From: Clostridia bacterium
GTDB taxonomy: Bacteria; Bacillota; Clostridia; Oscillospirales; Acutalibacteraceae
NCBI GenBank assembly: GCA_900771185.1
Contig: CAAGND010000236.1
Coordinates: 1 to 13,798 of the forward strand
Length of the DNA: 13,798 bases
Reading direction: 5' to 3'
How positions within the stretch are numbered: the first letter of the stretch is position 1; every line of letters starts with the position of its first letter. A program made the translations under genes and the position numbers. The notes beneath the pieces are model-generated. The model searched no databases and was not told the DNA's origin. It saw only the letters and a program-made list of their open reading frames with translations. Below are positions 1-5,935 of the stretch, piece after piece.

Positions 1-147
1 ACAAACCCGGTTCCGTTTGTTGTTGTGGGCTATCCGTGCAAGCTGCGCGAGGGCGGCAGACTCGGCGATATAGCGCCGACAATGCTTGAGATAATGAAGC
101 TTCCTCAGCCGGCAGAGATGACGGGTAAGAGCCTTATAGCTGAGTAA
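1..147 (+). CDS. gpmI: 2,3-bisphosphoglycerate-independent phosphoglycerate mutase, C-terminal end (5' part outside window)
   Basis: Only the last 48 codons are present, in frame 1 and ending in TAA at 145-147. The peptide contains NPVPFVVVG, then LGDIAPTMLEIMKLPQPAEM and a TGKSL ending. This is the characteristic C-terminus of the cofactor-independent phosphoglycerate mutase (alkaline-phosphatase superfamily), in which the DIAPT segment lies close to the end of the protein. The enzyme interconverts 3- and 2-phosphoglycerate in glycolysis and gluconeogenesis in the cytoplasm and depends on Mn2+. The catalytic serine and metal ligands lie upstream of the window, so integrity cannot be judged. 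A terminator follows within 20 nt, so this is the last gene of its transcript. Confidence 0.9.
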   Translation, partial: TNPVPFVVVGYPCKLREGGRLGDIAPTMLEIMKLPQPAEMTGKSLIAE

Positions 148-166
148 TTATCTATAAAACAAAACC

Positions 167-203
167 AAAAGGGAGACCGAAAATAAGTCGGGCTCCCTTT
201 TTT
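167..203. terminator. Bidirectional intrinsic terminator between gpmI and the cupin gene
   Basis: AAAAGGGAG (167-175) pairs with CTCCCTTTT (193-201), and the inner CCGA (177-180) pairs with TCGG (188-191) around one A/G mismatch; the loop is AAATAAG. A T tract follows on the plus strand (198-203). On the minus strand the hairpin is followed by TTTTGGTTTTG, so it can end both gpmI from the left and the convergent cupin gene from the right. Confidence 0.85.
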
Positions 204-255
204 CGTTCCCCGGAAGGACATATTCCATGCGGCGAAAATCCCCGCAAGCCTCGTT

Positions 256-696
256 TCAATGCTCGTGCTTTTCGGCATCTTCTTTGGTTCTGTGAACCGT
301 CCCGAACGGATGCTGGGGCGGAGCATAGACGGAATAGAGCTTGAGCGGTGTGCTGCCGGTGTTGATAACATTGTGCCATGTTCCGGCGGGGACAAAAATT
401 GCGAATCTGCTGTCCGCGCGCTGCTGCATTCTCATGGAATCTCTGCAGCAGCCTGTTCTCACAAGAGCGTTTCCGCTTTCAATGCGTATGAACTGGTCAA
501 CATCCGGATGCATTTCAACGCCTATGTCTCCGCCGACAGGTATGCTCATCAGTGTCACCTGAAGGTGATTGCCGGTCCACAGCGCCGTGCGAAAGTTCGG
601 ATTTGCTTTTGCCAAACGGTCTATATTCAGAACCGCCGGCTCGCCGCCGCAGTCCCTCATGCCGAGGTTGCAGCTACTGTTGTTATGTCTGTTCAA
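256..696 (-). CDS. Small cupin-domain protein (TTG start)
   Basis: A 146-residue single-domain cupin (conserved beta-barrel). Cupin motif 1 is recognisable as IPVGGDIGVEMHPDVDQFIRI (about residues 52-72), with H63 but Asp/Gln where classical cupins have His/Glu. Motif 2 is VPAGTWHNVINTG (102-114) with H108. PPQHP near residue 129 adds another conserved His. It resembles a family of about 115-150 residue cytoplasmic cupins common in Firmicutes, whose substrate I do not know; sugar isomerase-like or sensor roles are possible. The start is TTG at 694-696, chosen because AAAGGAGA lies about 9 nt upstream; the first internal ATG (codon 13) has no ribosome binding site. The gene is monocistronic, with a terminator downstream at 167-203. 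Confidence 0.85.
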   Translation of the reverse strand: MNRHNNSSCNLGMRDCGGEPAVLNIDRLAKANPNFRTALWTGNHLQVTLMSIPVGGDIGVEMHPDVDQFIRIESGNALVRTGCCRDSMRMQQRADSRFAIFVPAGTWHNVINTGSTPLKLYSVYAPPQHPFGTVHRTKEDAEKHEH

Positions 697-724
697 TAAA
701 ATAATCTCCTTTCATAGAGCTTTC

Positions 725-751
725 ATTATATGTTATGTGCTCTGCGACAAA
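725..751 (-). promoter_or_regulatory. Possible promoter of the cupin gene
   Basis: On the minus strand a perfect TATAAT (725-730) lies 28 nt upstream of the TTG start and just upstream of the ribosome binding site. The best -35 candidate, TTTGTC (746-751), is poor and only 15 bp away, so the -10 is the main evidence. The cold-shock terminator at 817-855 implies that a separate promoter is needed here. Confidence 0.4.
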
Positions 752-816
752 GGGTGATAGACGCCGACGGGCAAAACGCAATGTTCGCACCGGCAAGGCG
801 GATGGGATCTCTGTGC

Positions 817-855
817 AAAAAAACACAGCCCCGGGTCCATTGGACCGGGACTGTG
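817..855 (-). terminator. Intrinsic terminator of the cold-shock gene
   Basis: On the minus strand a long GC-rich hairpin CACAGTCCCGGTCC / GGACCCGGGGCTGTG (arms 841-855 and 824-839, one mismatch region, short loop) is followed directly by seven T residues (plus-strand A run 817-823). It starts 17 nt after the csp stop codon. Confidence 0.9.
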
Positions 856-872
856 CGCATTTTCAAATTATC

Positions 873-1082
873 TTATTCGGCAACTACGTTGACAGCTCTG
901 AGCTTGCTGGAATCCTTGGGATCCGGCTCGACCTCGAAGCTGACCTTCTGACCCTCGTTGAGAGTTCTGAAGCCGTCTGCTACGATAGCGGAGAAATGCA
1001 CGAAAACATCGTCGCCGCCCTCGTCGTTAGCGATAAATCCAAAACCTTTTTCTGCGTTGAACCATTTGACTGTACCCTTCAT
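873..1082 (-). CDS. CspA-family cold-shock protein
   Basis: A 69-residue cold-shock domain protein, the normal length for the family. It starts MKGTVKWFNAEKGFGFI: RNP1 is KGFGFI (12-17) and RNP2 is VFVHF (26-30). These are the aromatic and basic residues that bind single-stranded RNA and DNA on the OB fold. Such proteins act as cytoplasmic RNA chaperones and some are cold induced. An acidic loop (EGGDD, 21-25) and the ending NVVAE are typical. The start is ATG at 1080-1082 with GGAGG seven nt upstream. The gene is monocistronic: a consensus promoter, a leader of about 125 nt and a strong terminator surround it. The leader length agrees with post-transcriptional control as known for other csp mRNAs, but whether this copy is cold induced cannot be seen. 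Confidence 0.96.
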   Translation of the reverse strand: MKGTVKWFNAEKGFGFIANDEGGDDVFVHFSAIVADGFRTLNEGQKVSFEVEPDPKDSSKLRAVNVVAE

Positions 1083-1207
1083 TGCGGTACCTCCGTAAAA
1101 ATTTTTTGCATCCTATAACAAGCAGTGAACCCGCACGGATTGTGAACCATCAAACGAACAATGGCTTACAAAAACCTGCGAGTCCATAGAAACATTTGTC
1201 AGAATAC
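1083..1207 (-). other. Long 5' untranslated leader of the cold-shock mRNA
   Basis: If transcription starts about 7 nt downstream of the -10 box, the mRNA has a leader of about 125 nt before the csp ATG, ending in ACGGAGGTACCGCA. The GGTACC around the ribosome binding site is self-complementary. Long structured leaders are known as temperature-responsive elements in csp mRNAs of other bacteria; here only the length and position are seen. Confidence 0.5.
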
Positions 1208-1213
1208 TTTGTA

Positions 1214-1242
1214 ATTATATATCCCGATATCGATTTTGTCAA
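1214..1242 (-). promoter_or_regulatory. Consensus sigma-A promoter of the cold-shock gene
   Basis: The minus strand reads TTGACA (1237-1242), exactly 17 bp, then TATAAT (1214-1219), a perfect match to both hexamers. It points to the csp gene and predicts a start near 1207. The 1243-1409 stretch between this promoter and the divergent riboswitch promoter is AT rich with several T runs; I see no gene in it. Confidence 0.88.
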
Positions 1243-1409
1243 TGAAAAAATTGAAAAGTTTCCTATCAGGTTTTTGACGTATCAGAATAAATACTCTCGT
1301 TTCGCGAAAACACCGTGAGAAGCGACTGGTTTCGAGCGATTTCTTTTTACCACTTTTATTTTTTTGGGGTATTTTTTACCGTTTTTTAAATTTTTTAACA
1401 TTTGAAAAC

Positions 1410-1437
1410 TTGACTTTTGAAATAGATATGATATTAT
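1410..1437 (+). promoter_or_regulatory. Promoter of the riboswitch-ATPase transcript
   Basis: TTGACT (1410-1415), 16 bp, TATTAT (1432-1437). Predicted transcription start is about 1444, leaving some 16 nt before the first paired base of the riboswitch aptamer. It is divergent to the csp promoter. Confidence 0.75.
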
Positions 1438-1459
1438 CTAAATGATATGAACCACAATA

Positions 1460-1570
1460 CCATTGGGGAGTAGCTTTGAAAGAAGTTTTCATCCGTCTGT
1501 CAACAACCTCGCATTAGCTGGCAGCGGACATTCTCGGTGTTCTCACCGCAGTCTGAAGCAAGACCTTTGG
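1460..1570 (+). promoter_or_regulatory. yybP-ykoY family manganese riboswitch aptamer
   Basis: Two hallmark strands are present. The 5' one is GGGGAGTAGC (1465-1474) and the 3' one is GAAGCAAGACCTTT (1555-1568); both match the ends of the structurally characterised Lactococcus lactis yybP-ykoY RNA. The closing helix P1 can form from CCATTGG (1460-1466) and CCTTTGG (1564-1570) with two central mismatches. The middle contains CAACAACCTCGC (1501-1512), resembling the conserved loop that docks on the first strand, and a hairpin CGGTG/CACCG (1535-1548). The family binds Mn2+ at the junction of the two docked legs and usually switches on Mn2+ exporters. Its position between a promoter and a P-type ATPase gene, with an overlapping terminator, agrees. 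Confidence 0.88.
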
Positions 1571-1596
1571 CAGCTTACCCTGCCGGAGGTCTTTTT
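1560..1596 (+). terminator. Riboswitch expression platform: conditional intrinsic terminator
   Basis: AAGACCTTTGGCAG (1560-1573) pairs fully, with two G-U wobbles, with CTGCCGGAGGTCTT (1580-1593) around the loop CTTACC, then a T run (1592-1596). The 5' arm is the same stretch that forms the 3' strand of the aptamer and P1. Ligand-stabilised P1 and the terminator therefore exclude each other, which predicts read-through (ON) with Mn2+ and termination without it. Confidence 0.88.
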
Positions 1597-1669
1597 CATA
1601 TCAACATAACACCGCTTTAAATGCGGCGCGCCAACAAAAACTTCGATAAAGAAAGGTTTTGAAAGCATC

Positions 1670-4369
1670 ATGAAATTTTATCTTGAGCCGATCGAGAAAG
1701 TGTTTTCTGCGGTCGAAAGCTCCGAAAACGGTCTGACCTCAGCGCAGGCCGAGGAGCGTCTTGCCAAAAACGGCAAGAACAAGCTCGCCGAGGCAAAGCC
1801 GAAGTCTCTGATAAGAAGATTCTTTGAGCAGCTTGCCGACCCGATGATTATCATTCTTATAGTCGCAGCCGTTATCTCCGCTGTAACGACCGTCTATGAG
1901 GGCAAAATGTCAGGTGTTCCCGAATTTCCGACAGATACGCTTATTATCATGGTCGTTGTCCTGATTAATGCGATACTCGGCGTTTTTCAGGAGAGCAAAG
2001 CGGAAAAGGCCATTGAAGCGCTTCAGGAGATGAGTGCCGCGACCTCAAAGGTTATACGTGACGGCAAGCTCGTTTCCGTTAAGAGCGAGGACTTGGTTGT
2101 GGGCGATGTCGTTGTCCTTGAGGCCGGAGATGCCGTCCCGGCGGACTGCCGAATTTTTGAGTGCGCGAGCATGAAGATAGAGGAAGCTGCCCTCACGGGA
2201 GAGAGCGTGCCCGTGGGCAAGATAATAGACGTTCTCAACTGCGGCAGCAGTGACGAGGTTCCGCTGGGAGACCGCAAGAACATGGTCTATATGGGCAGCT
2301 CTGTCGCATACGGCAGAGGTACTGCGGTTGTTGTCGCCACCGGTATGGACACCGAGATGGGCAAGATAGCTGATGCTATCACCCAGGCTGAGGACGGAGA
2401 GACTCCCCTCCAGAAGAAGCTCAATCAGCTTTCAAAGGTTCTGACCGTGCTTGTTCTCGGCATCTGCGTTTTCATTTTCGCATTCACAATCTTTATGGAT
2501 TGGAACGAGCTCCAGGCGGGCACCTCCGCTGATGTTTTCAAAGCAATCCTTGAGATATTCATGGTTGCCGTCAGCCTTGCTGTCGCTGCCATCCCCGAAG
2601 GACTTGCGGCTGTCGTCACGATAGTTCTTTCCATCGGCGTTACCAATATGTCCAAGAAAAATGCGATTATCCGTAAGCTCACAGCCGTTGAAACACTCGG
2701 CTGCGCCCAGATAATCTGCTCGGACAAAACCGGCACCCTCACCCAGAACAAAATGACTGTCACCGACCATTTCGGCGATGATGAAAAGCTGCTTGCCACT
2801 GCGATGTCAATGTGCACCGACGTCAATGTTGACGAGGACGGCAAGACCACAGGTGAGCCAACAGAGGTGGCGCTTGTCAACTACGCGCTCTCTCTCGGCC
2901 TTAACAAGAACGATCTGAGCAAGATCACTCCGAGAGTCGGCGAAGCGCCGTTCGACTCCATGAGAAAGATGATGTCCACGGTTCACAAGACGGAGGACGG
3001 ATTTATTCAGTATACAAAGGGCGCTCCCGATGAGATTCTCAAAAACTGCACGAGCGCACTTGTCAACGGTGAGGTGATAGCTCTCACAGATGAGATGCGC
3101 GCCAAAATAATCGGAGACAACAAGAGAATGGCGGACAAGGCACTCCGCGTTCTCGCCGCCTCAATGAGAAAATACGATGAGGAGCCGTCCTCATATGAGC
3201 CGGCAGACCTCGAGCACGACCTTATCTTTATCGGCCTGACAGGCATGATTGACCCTGTCCGCCCGGAGGTTAAGGATTCCATTGTCGAGTGCCGCGCGGC
3301 GGGTATCACACCCGTTATGATAACCGGTGACCATAAGGATACCGCAGTTGCTATAGCCTCCGAACTTGGAATTCTCACCGATCCTTCACAGGCTATCACG
3401 GGCGCTGAGCTGTCCGAGATGAGCGATGAGGAGTTTGAACAGCGTGTCGATAAGATATTCGTCTATGCGCGTGTTCAGCCCGAGCACAAGACCCGTATAG
3501 TCAACGCGTGGAGAGACAAGGGCATGATAACCGCCATGACCGGTGACGGTGTTAACGACGCCCCGTCGATAAAGAGCGCGGACATCGGTATCGGCATGGG
3601 TATCACCGGCACTGACGTTACGAAGAATGTTGCGGATATGGTTCTCGCGGACGACAACTTTGCGACTATCGTCACCGCCGTTTCGGAAGGAAGAAGAATA
3701 TACGACAATATCCGCAAGGCCATTCAGTTCCTGCTCGGTTCAAACCTCGCGGAAGTGCTCTCGATTTTCATTGCGACCCTGCTCGGGTTTACCATACTCG
3801 AGCCGCCGCACCTGCTGTTCATCAACCTTGTAACCGACTGTTTCCCGGCGCTTGCTCTCGGACTTGAAAAGCCCGAAGCCGATATCATGCAGCGCAAGCC
3901 CAGGGACCCGAAGGACGGAGTTTTCTCCGGCGGCGTCGGATTTGACGTCTTCTATCAGGGCGCTCTTGTCACGGCGCTGACGCTTGCCGCTTTCTTCATC
4001 GGAGAGAGACTTGAGTCAGGTCACTGGCAGTTTATGAACATTGACAACTGCGAGGAGGGCATGACCATGGCATTCCTCACCATGTCGATGTGCGAGATTT
4101 TCCACTCGTTCAATATGCGTTCGCAGAGAGGCTCCATTATCAAGATGACCTTCAAGGGCAGCCACAACTGGCCGCTGTTCGGCGCGATGGTTGCTTCACT
4201 TGCGCTCACAACCCTTGTTATTGAGGTTCCTTTCCTGGCAGACGCGTTCAGCTTCACTCCTATAGATTTTGAGGAGTATGCGATATCAATCGCCCTCGCC
4301 ATATCTGTCATACCGATAGTCGAAATAGTCAAGGCGTTCCAGCGCCTTGCCGCAAAGAGAAAGAAATAA
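1670..4369 (+). CDS. P2-type cation-transporting ATPase, probable Mn2+/Ca2+ exporter
   Basis: The 899-residue length fits bacterial SERCA/PMR1-like P2 ATPases. It is an inner-membrane pump that drives cation export with ATP. Landmarks in order: N-terminal cation-ATPase domain; M1-M2 about 47-115; actuator motif TGES (176-179); M4 motif PEGL (309-312); phosphorylation site DKTGTLT with D352; nucleotide-site KGAPDE (K450); hinge TGDGVND (624-630). In the transport site N692 and E695 (M5), N719 and D723 (M6, NLVTD) and E809 (M8) line up with the ligands of both SERCA calcium sites, so sequence alone would say Ca2+. The upstream Mn2+ riboswitch argues that Mn2+ efflux is the physiological job, as shown for L. 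lactis YoaB; dual specificity is possible. GAAAGG lies 13 nt before the ATG. A strong terminator follows, so it is a single-gene transcript. Confidence 0.95.
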   Translation: MKFYLEPIEKVFSAVESSENGLTSAQAEERLAKNGKNKLAEAKPKSLIRRFFEQLADPMIIILIVAAVISAVTTVYEGKMSGVPEFPTDTLIIMVVVLINAILGVFQESKAEKAIEALQEMSAATSKVIRDGKLVSVKSEDLVVGDVVVLEAGDAVPADCRIFECASMKIEEAALTGESVPVGKIIDVLNCGSSDEVPLGDRKNMVYMGSSVAYGRGTAVVVATGMDTEMGKIADAITQAEDGETPLQKKLNQLSKVLTVLVLGICVFIFAFTIFMDWNELQAGTSADVFKAILEIFMVAVSLAVAAIPEGLAAVVTIVLSIGVTNMSKKNAIIRKLTAVETLGCAQIICSDKTGTLTQNKMTVTDHFGDDEKLLATAMSMCTDVNVDEDGKTTGEPTEVALVNYALSLGLNKNDLSKITPRVGEAPFDSMRKMMSTVHKTEDGFIQYTKGAPDEILKNCTSALVNGEVIALTDEMRAKIIGDNKRMADKALRVLAASMRKYDEEPSSYEPADLEHDLIFIGLTGMIDPVRPEVKDSIVECRAAGITPVMITGDHKDTAVAIASELGILTDPSQAITGAELSEMSDEEFEQRVDKIFVYARVQPEHKTRIVNAWRDKGMITAMTGDGVNDAPSIKSADIGIGMGITGTDVTKNVADMVLADDNFATIVTAVSEGRRIYDNIRKAIQFLLGSNLAEVLSIFIATLLGFTILEPPHLLFINLVTDCFPALALGLEKPEADIMQRKPRDPKDGVFSGGVGFDVFYQGALVTALTLAAFFIGERLESGHWQFMNIDNCEEGMTMAFLTMSMCEIFHSFNMRSQRGSIIKMTFKGSHNWPLFGAMVASLALTTLVIEVPFLADAFSFTPIDFEEYAISIALAISVIPIVEIVKAFQRLAAKRKK

Positions 4370-4400
4370 TTTCTTATCGGTCTATTTATAAGATGTGTCT

Positions 4401-4437
4401 AAGCAACACCAATCTTGCGGTTGGTGTTGCTTTTTTT
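4401..4437 (+). terminator. Intrinsic terminator of the ATPase gene
   Basis: AAGCAACACCAA (4401-4412) and TTGGTGTTGCTT (4421-4432) form a perfect 12-bp stem with an 8-nt loop, followed by a seven-T tract (4431-4437). It lies 32 nt after the ATPase stop codon. Confidence 0.95.
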
Positions 4438-4717
4438 GACGGTGAATGACCGTTTTCTGCATTGGAATCGCGCTCCCGGGTTATTGCCAAGTCTTTTGCA
4501 GAGCGAGATTTGCGCGGCGGCGGTCAGATGTCGGGCTAAAACGGCTTATATGCTTTTCTTTTGTGAGCGTTTTCTTTATTCACACAAAAAGAAATGCTCG
4601 GAAATAGCGATAAGCTTCATATGCGGTTCGTATGAAAGAGTTTTCGATTCAAGCATTAGACGTCAGGCGGTAGTGCGATTCGCGAATTGCCCGCAAAACT
4701 CGCACAATATAAAAATC

Positions 4718-4799
4718 GTCATGCTGAGCGCAGCGAATAAGCTTTTAAAGCTCAGAGAAATCCTCCAAGATTCTTCGTCACTTCGTTCCTCAGAATGAC
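4718..4799. repeat. Small MITE/REP-like element with imperfect terminal inverted repeats
   Basis: The 82-bp element opens with GTCATGCTGAGCGCAGCGAA (4718-4737), and the reverse complement of its other end begins GTCATTCTGAGGAACGAAG. The two termini are therefore imperfect inverted repeats sharing GTCATNCTGAG. The centre holds a near-palindrome, GCTTTTAAAGC (4741-4751). I recognise the GTCATTCTGAG type of end from dispersed repeats in many bacterial genomes. No coding capacity and no clear target-site duplication were seen. Confidence 0.6.
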
Positions 4800-4886
4800 A
4801 TTACTTTATCTACTTGTACACTTTTGAATTGTTGATATCAAAAAACAAATCCCCACAAGCCGCAGCGCAAACGTCAAAATCCCCTA

Positions 4887-4975
4887 AGAGCGGCGAGGGA
4901 ACGGATTGCTTTGCAATCCGCACAAGCTCGCACTGTCTGAGCGAAAGCGAGTTTGCGGTCGCATGTGCCGAGTGA
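4887..4975. repeat. Palindrome-rich probable dispersed repeat
   Basis: Two strong hairpins stand side by side: CGGATTGC-TTT-GCAATCCG (4902-4920) and CAAGCTCGC/GCGAGTTTG (4923-4931 with 4947-4955, one wobble). GCATGTG follows near 4961. The order of structures, the lack of coding signals and the position next to another repeat suggest a REP/BIME-like element. I recall peptides encoded by such a stretch appearing as false protein tails in gut Clostridia, which suggests a multicopy sequence, but only one copy is in this window. Confidence 0.4.
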
Positions 4976-5035
4976 GAAGAAAAGAGCCGCTGACGGTGCT
5001 CGCGCAGAGCGCCGCCAAGTCGGTTATCAACAAGG

Positions 5036-5064
5036 TTGAAAAGCCGAAAATTATATAGTATAAT
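5036..5064 (+). promoter_or_regulatory. Promoter of the sensory hydrogenase operon
   Basis: TTGAAA (5036-5041), exactly 17 bp, then a perfect TATAAT (5059-5064). Predicted start is about 5071, giving a leader near 58 nt before the first gene. It is the only good promoter seen upstream of the six-gene operon. Confidence 0.82.
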
Positions 5065-5128
5065 ACAGACAGATTAATTCCAAAACAAGGCAAAACAACA
5101 GCGAACTTTTACTAAAGGATGGGATATT

Positions 5129-5485
5129 ATGACTGTTTGTGAACTTCAGAAAATTCTTAACGCCGAGTTGGTGTGCGGCTCAGAGCATATGGACAGAGAG
5201 GTATATACGGCCTGCGGAAGCGATATGATGAGCGATGTGCTGGCTTTTGTCAAGGAGCAGGCGGTTATGCTAACCGGTCTTGTCAACCCGCAGGTGGTGC
5301 GCACAGCGGAGATGATGGATATGAAGGTCATTGTTTTTGTGCGCGGCAAATGCCCGGATGCGGCGATTGTCTCACTGGCGGAGCAGCTTGATATAGTGGT
5401 TTTGAAAACAAAGCTTGAAATGTTTACCTCCTGCGGTAGGCTTTATGAGGCTGGACTGAGGGGAGGCTCTGCGGCAAATGGATGA
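5129..5485 (+). CDS. DRTGG-domain protein, first copy
   Basis: A 118-residue stand-alone domain resembling the DRTGG family (PF07085). That family is named for a motif not itself kept here, and occurs alone or between CBS and phosphoesterase or acetyltransferase domains as a presumed ligand-binding module. It opens MTVCELQKILNAELVCG; the family core is YTACGSDMMSDVLAFVKE (about 26-43), where relatives usually have GYCGDLLS. A hydrophobic strand VIVFVRG and the ending strand LDIVVLKTKLEMF follow. It is clearly related to the later gene at 7259, which keeps the core better. ATG follows AAAGGATGGG. Its last 8 bp overlap the next gene, so the two are probably translationally coupled. Cytoplasmic; ligand unknown. 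Confidence 0.75.
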   Translation: MTVCELQKILNAELVCGSEHMDREVYTACGSDMMSDVLAFVKEQAVMLTGLVNPQVVRTAEMMDMKVIVFVRGKCPDAAIVSLAEQLDIVVLKTKLEMFTSCGRLYEAGLRGGSAANG

Positions 5486-5915
5486 GATAAAGCTGCATTT
5501 TGATGTCAGCGGAGATGATTTTACCAGAGCCGGCGAGGCTTCGGGAGAGGTCAAGAGCGTGCTCAAAGGTCTCGGTTTTGACCAGACGGTCGTCAGAAAT
5601 GTATCAATCGCCATGTATGAGGGCGAGATAAATATGGTGATTCACGCCGGCGGCGGAGAGATAGATGTGGATATATCCCCCGAATGTGTACATATGGTGC
5701 TTGCAGATCACGGCCCCGGCATAGAGAATGTGGAGCTTGCGATGCAGGAGGGCTACTCTACTGCCCCCGATAAAGTCCGCTCGCTCGGCTTCGGGGCAGG
5801 CATGGGCCTGCCGAATATTAAAAAATATACGGACGAAATGGATATACAGACTCAAAAGGATGTCGGCACGACAATAACTCTGAAAGTGTTCACTAATCAA
5901 AATCGCGAAAAATAA
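5478..5915 (+). CDS. RsbW/SpoIIAB-like ATP-binding protein (GHKL ATPase/kinase fold)
   Basis: A 145-residue protein consisting of one HATPase_c_2-type domain, the length of anti-sigma factor serine kinases. The N box is YEGEINMVIH with E50 and N52, which coordinate Mg-ATP in GHKL proteins. The G1 box is DHGPGI (77-82) and the G2 lid is GFGAGMGLPNIKK (104-116); all look intact. It overlaps the preceding DRTGG gene by 8 bp and has GGGAGG 11 nt upstream. Anti-sigma kinases normally sit beside an STAS antagonist and a sigma factor; none is present here. The target may instead be a product of this operon. Similar ATP-binding proteins are familiar beside [FeFe]-hydrogenase genes in Clostridia and Thermotogae. 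Protein kinase activity is inference. Confidence 0.85.
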   Translation: MDEIKLHFDVSGDDFTRAGEASGEVKSVLKGLGFDQTVVRNVSIAMYEGEINMVIHAGGGEIDVDISPECVHMVLADHGPGIENVELAMQEGYSTAPDKVRSLGFGAGMGLPNIKKYTDEMDIQTQKDVGTTITLKVFTNQNREK

Positions 5916-5935
5916 TCAAGAGGTAACTTTTTATC

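Larger units (their letters stand above)
4441..5035. other. Intergenic stretch of about 600 bp without a credible gene
   Basis: Open frames here lack ribosome binding sites and recognisable protein features, and one starts inside the ATPase terminator. The stretch holds an imperfect hairpin of T/C-rich and A/G-rich arms around 4552-4594, an inverted-repeat element at 4718-4799 and a palindrome-rich repeat at 4887-4975. The downstream operon promoter begins at 5036. Nothing else was recognised. Confidence 0.6.

Noticed and set aside
259..699. Plus-strand open frame opposite the cupin gene
   Set aside because: It is the exact antisense of a recognisable cupin protein and lacks a ribosome binding site and family features.
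735..1118. Plus-strand open frame opposite the cold-shock gene
   Set aside because: It crosses the csp terminator and the antisense of a certain csp gene; no translation signal.
4415..4798. Open frame of 127 codons after the ATPase gene on the plus strand
   Set aside because: It starts inside the ATPase terminator loop, has no ribosome binding site, runs through an inverted-repeat element and shows no protein-like pattern.
4884..5093. Minus-strand open frame of 69 codons
   Set aside because: It would begin downstream of the operon promoter on the opposite strand and most of its length is the palindrome-rich repeat. I regard the peptide as a translated repeat.
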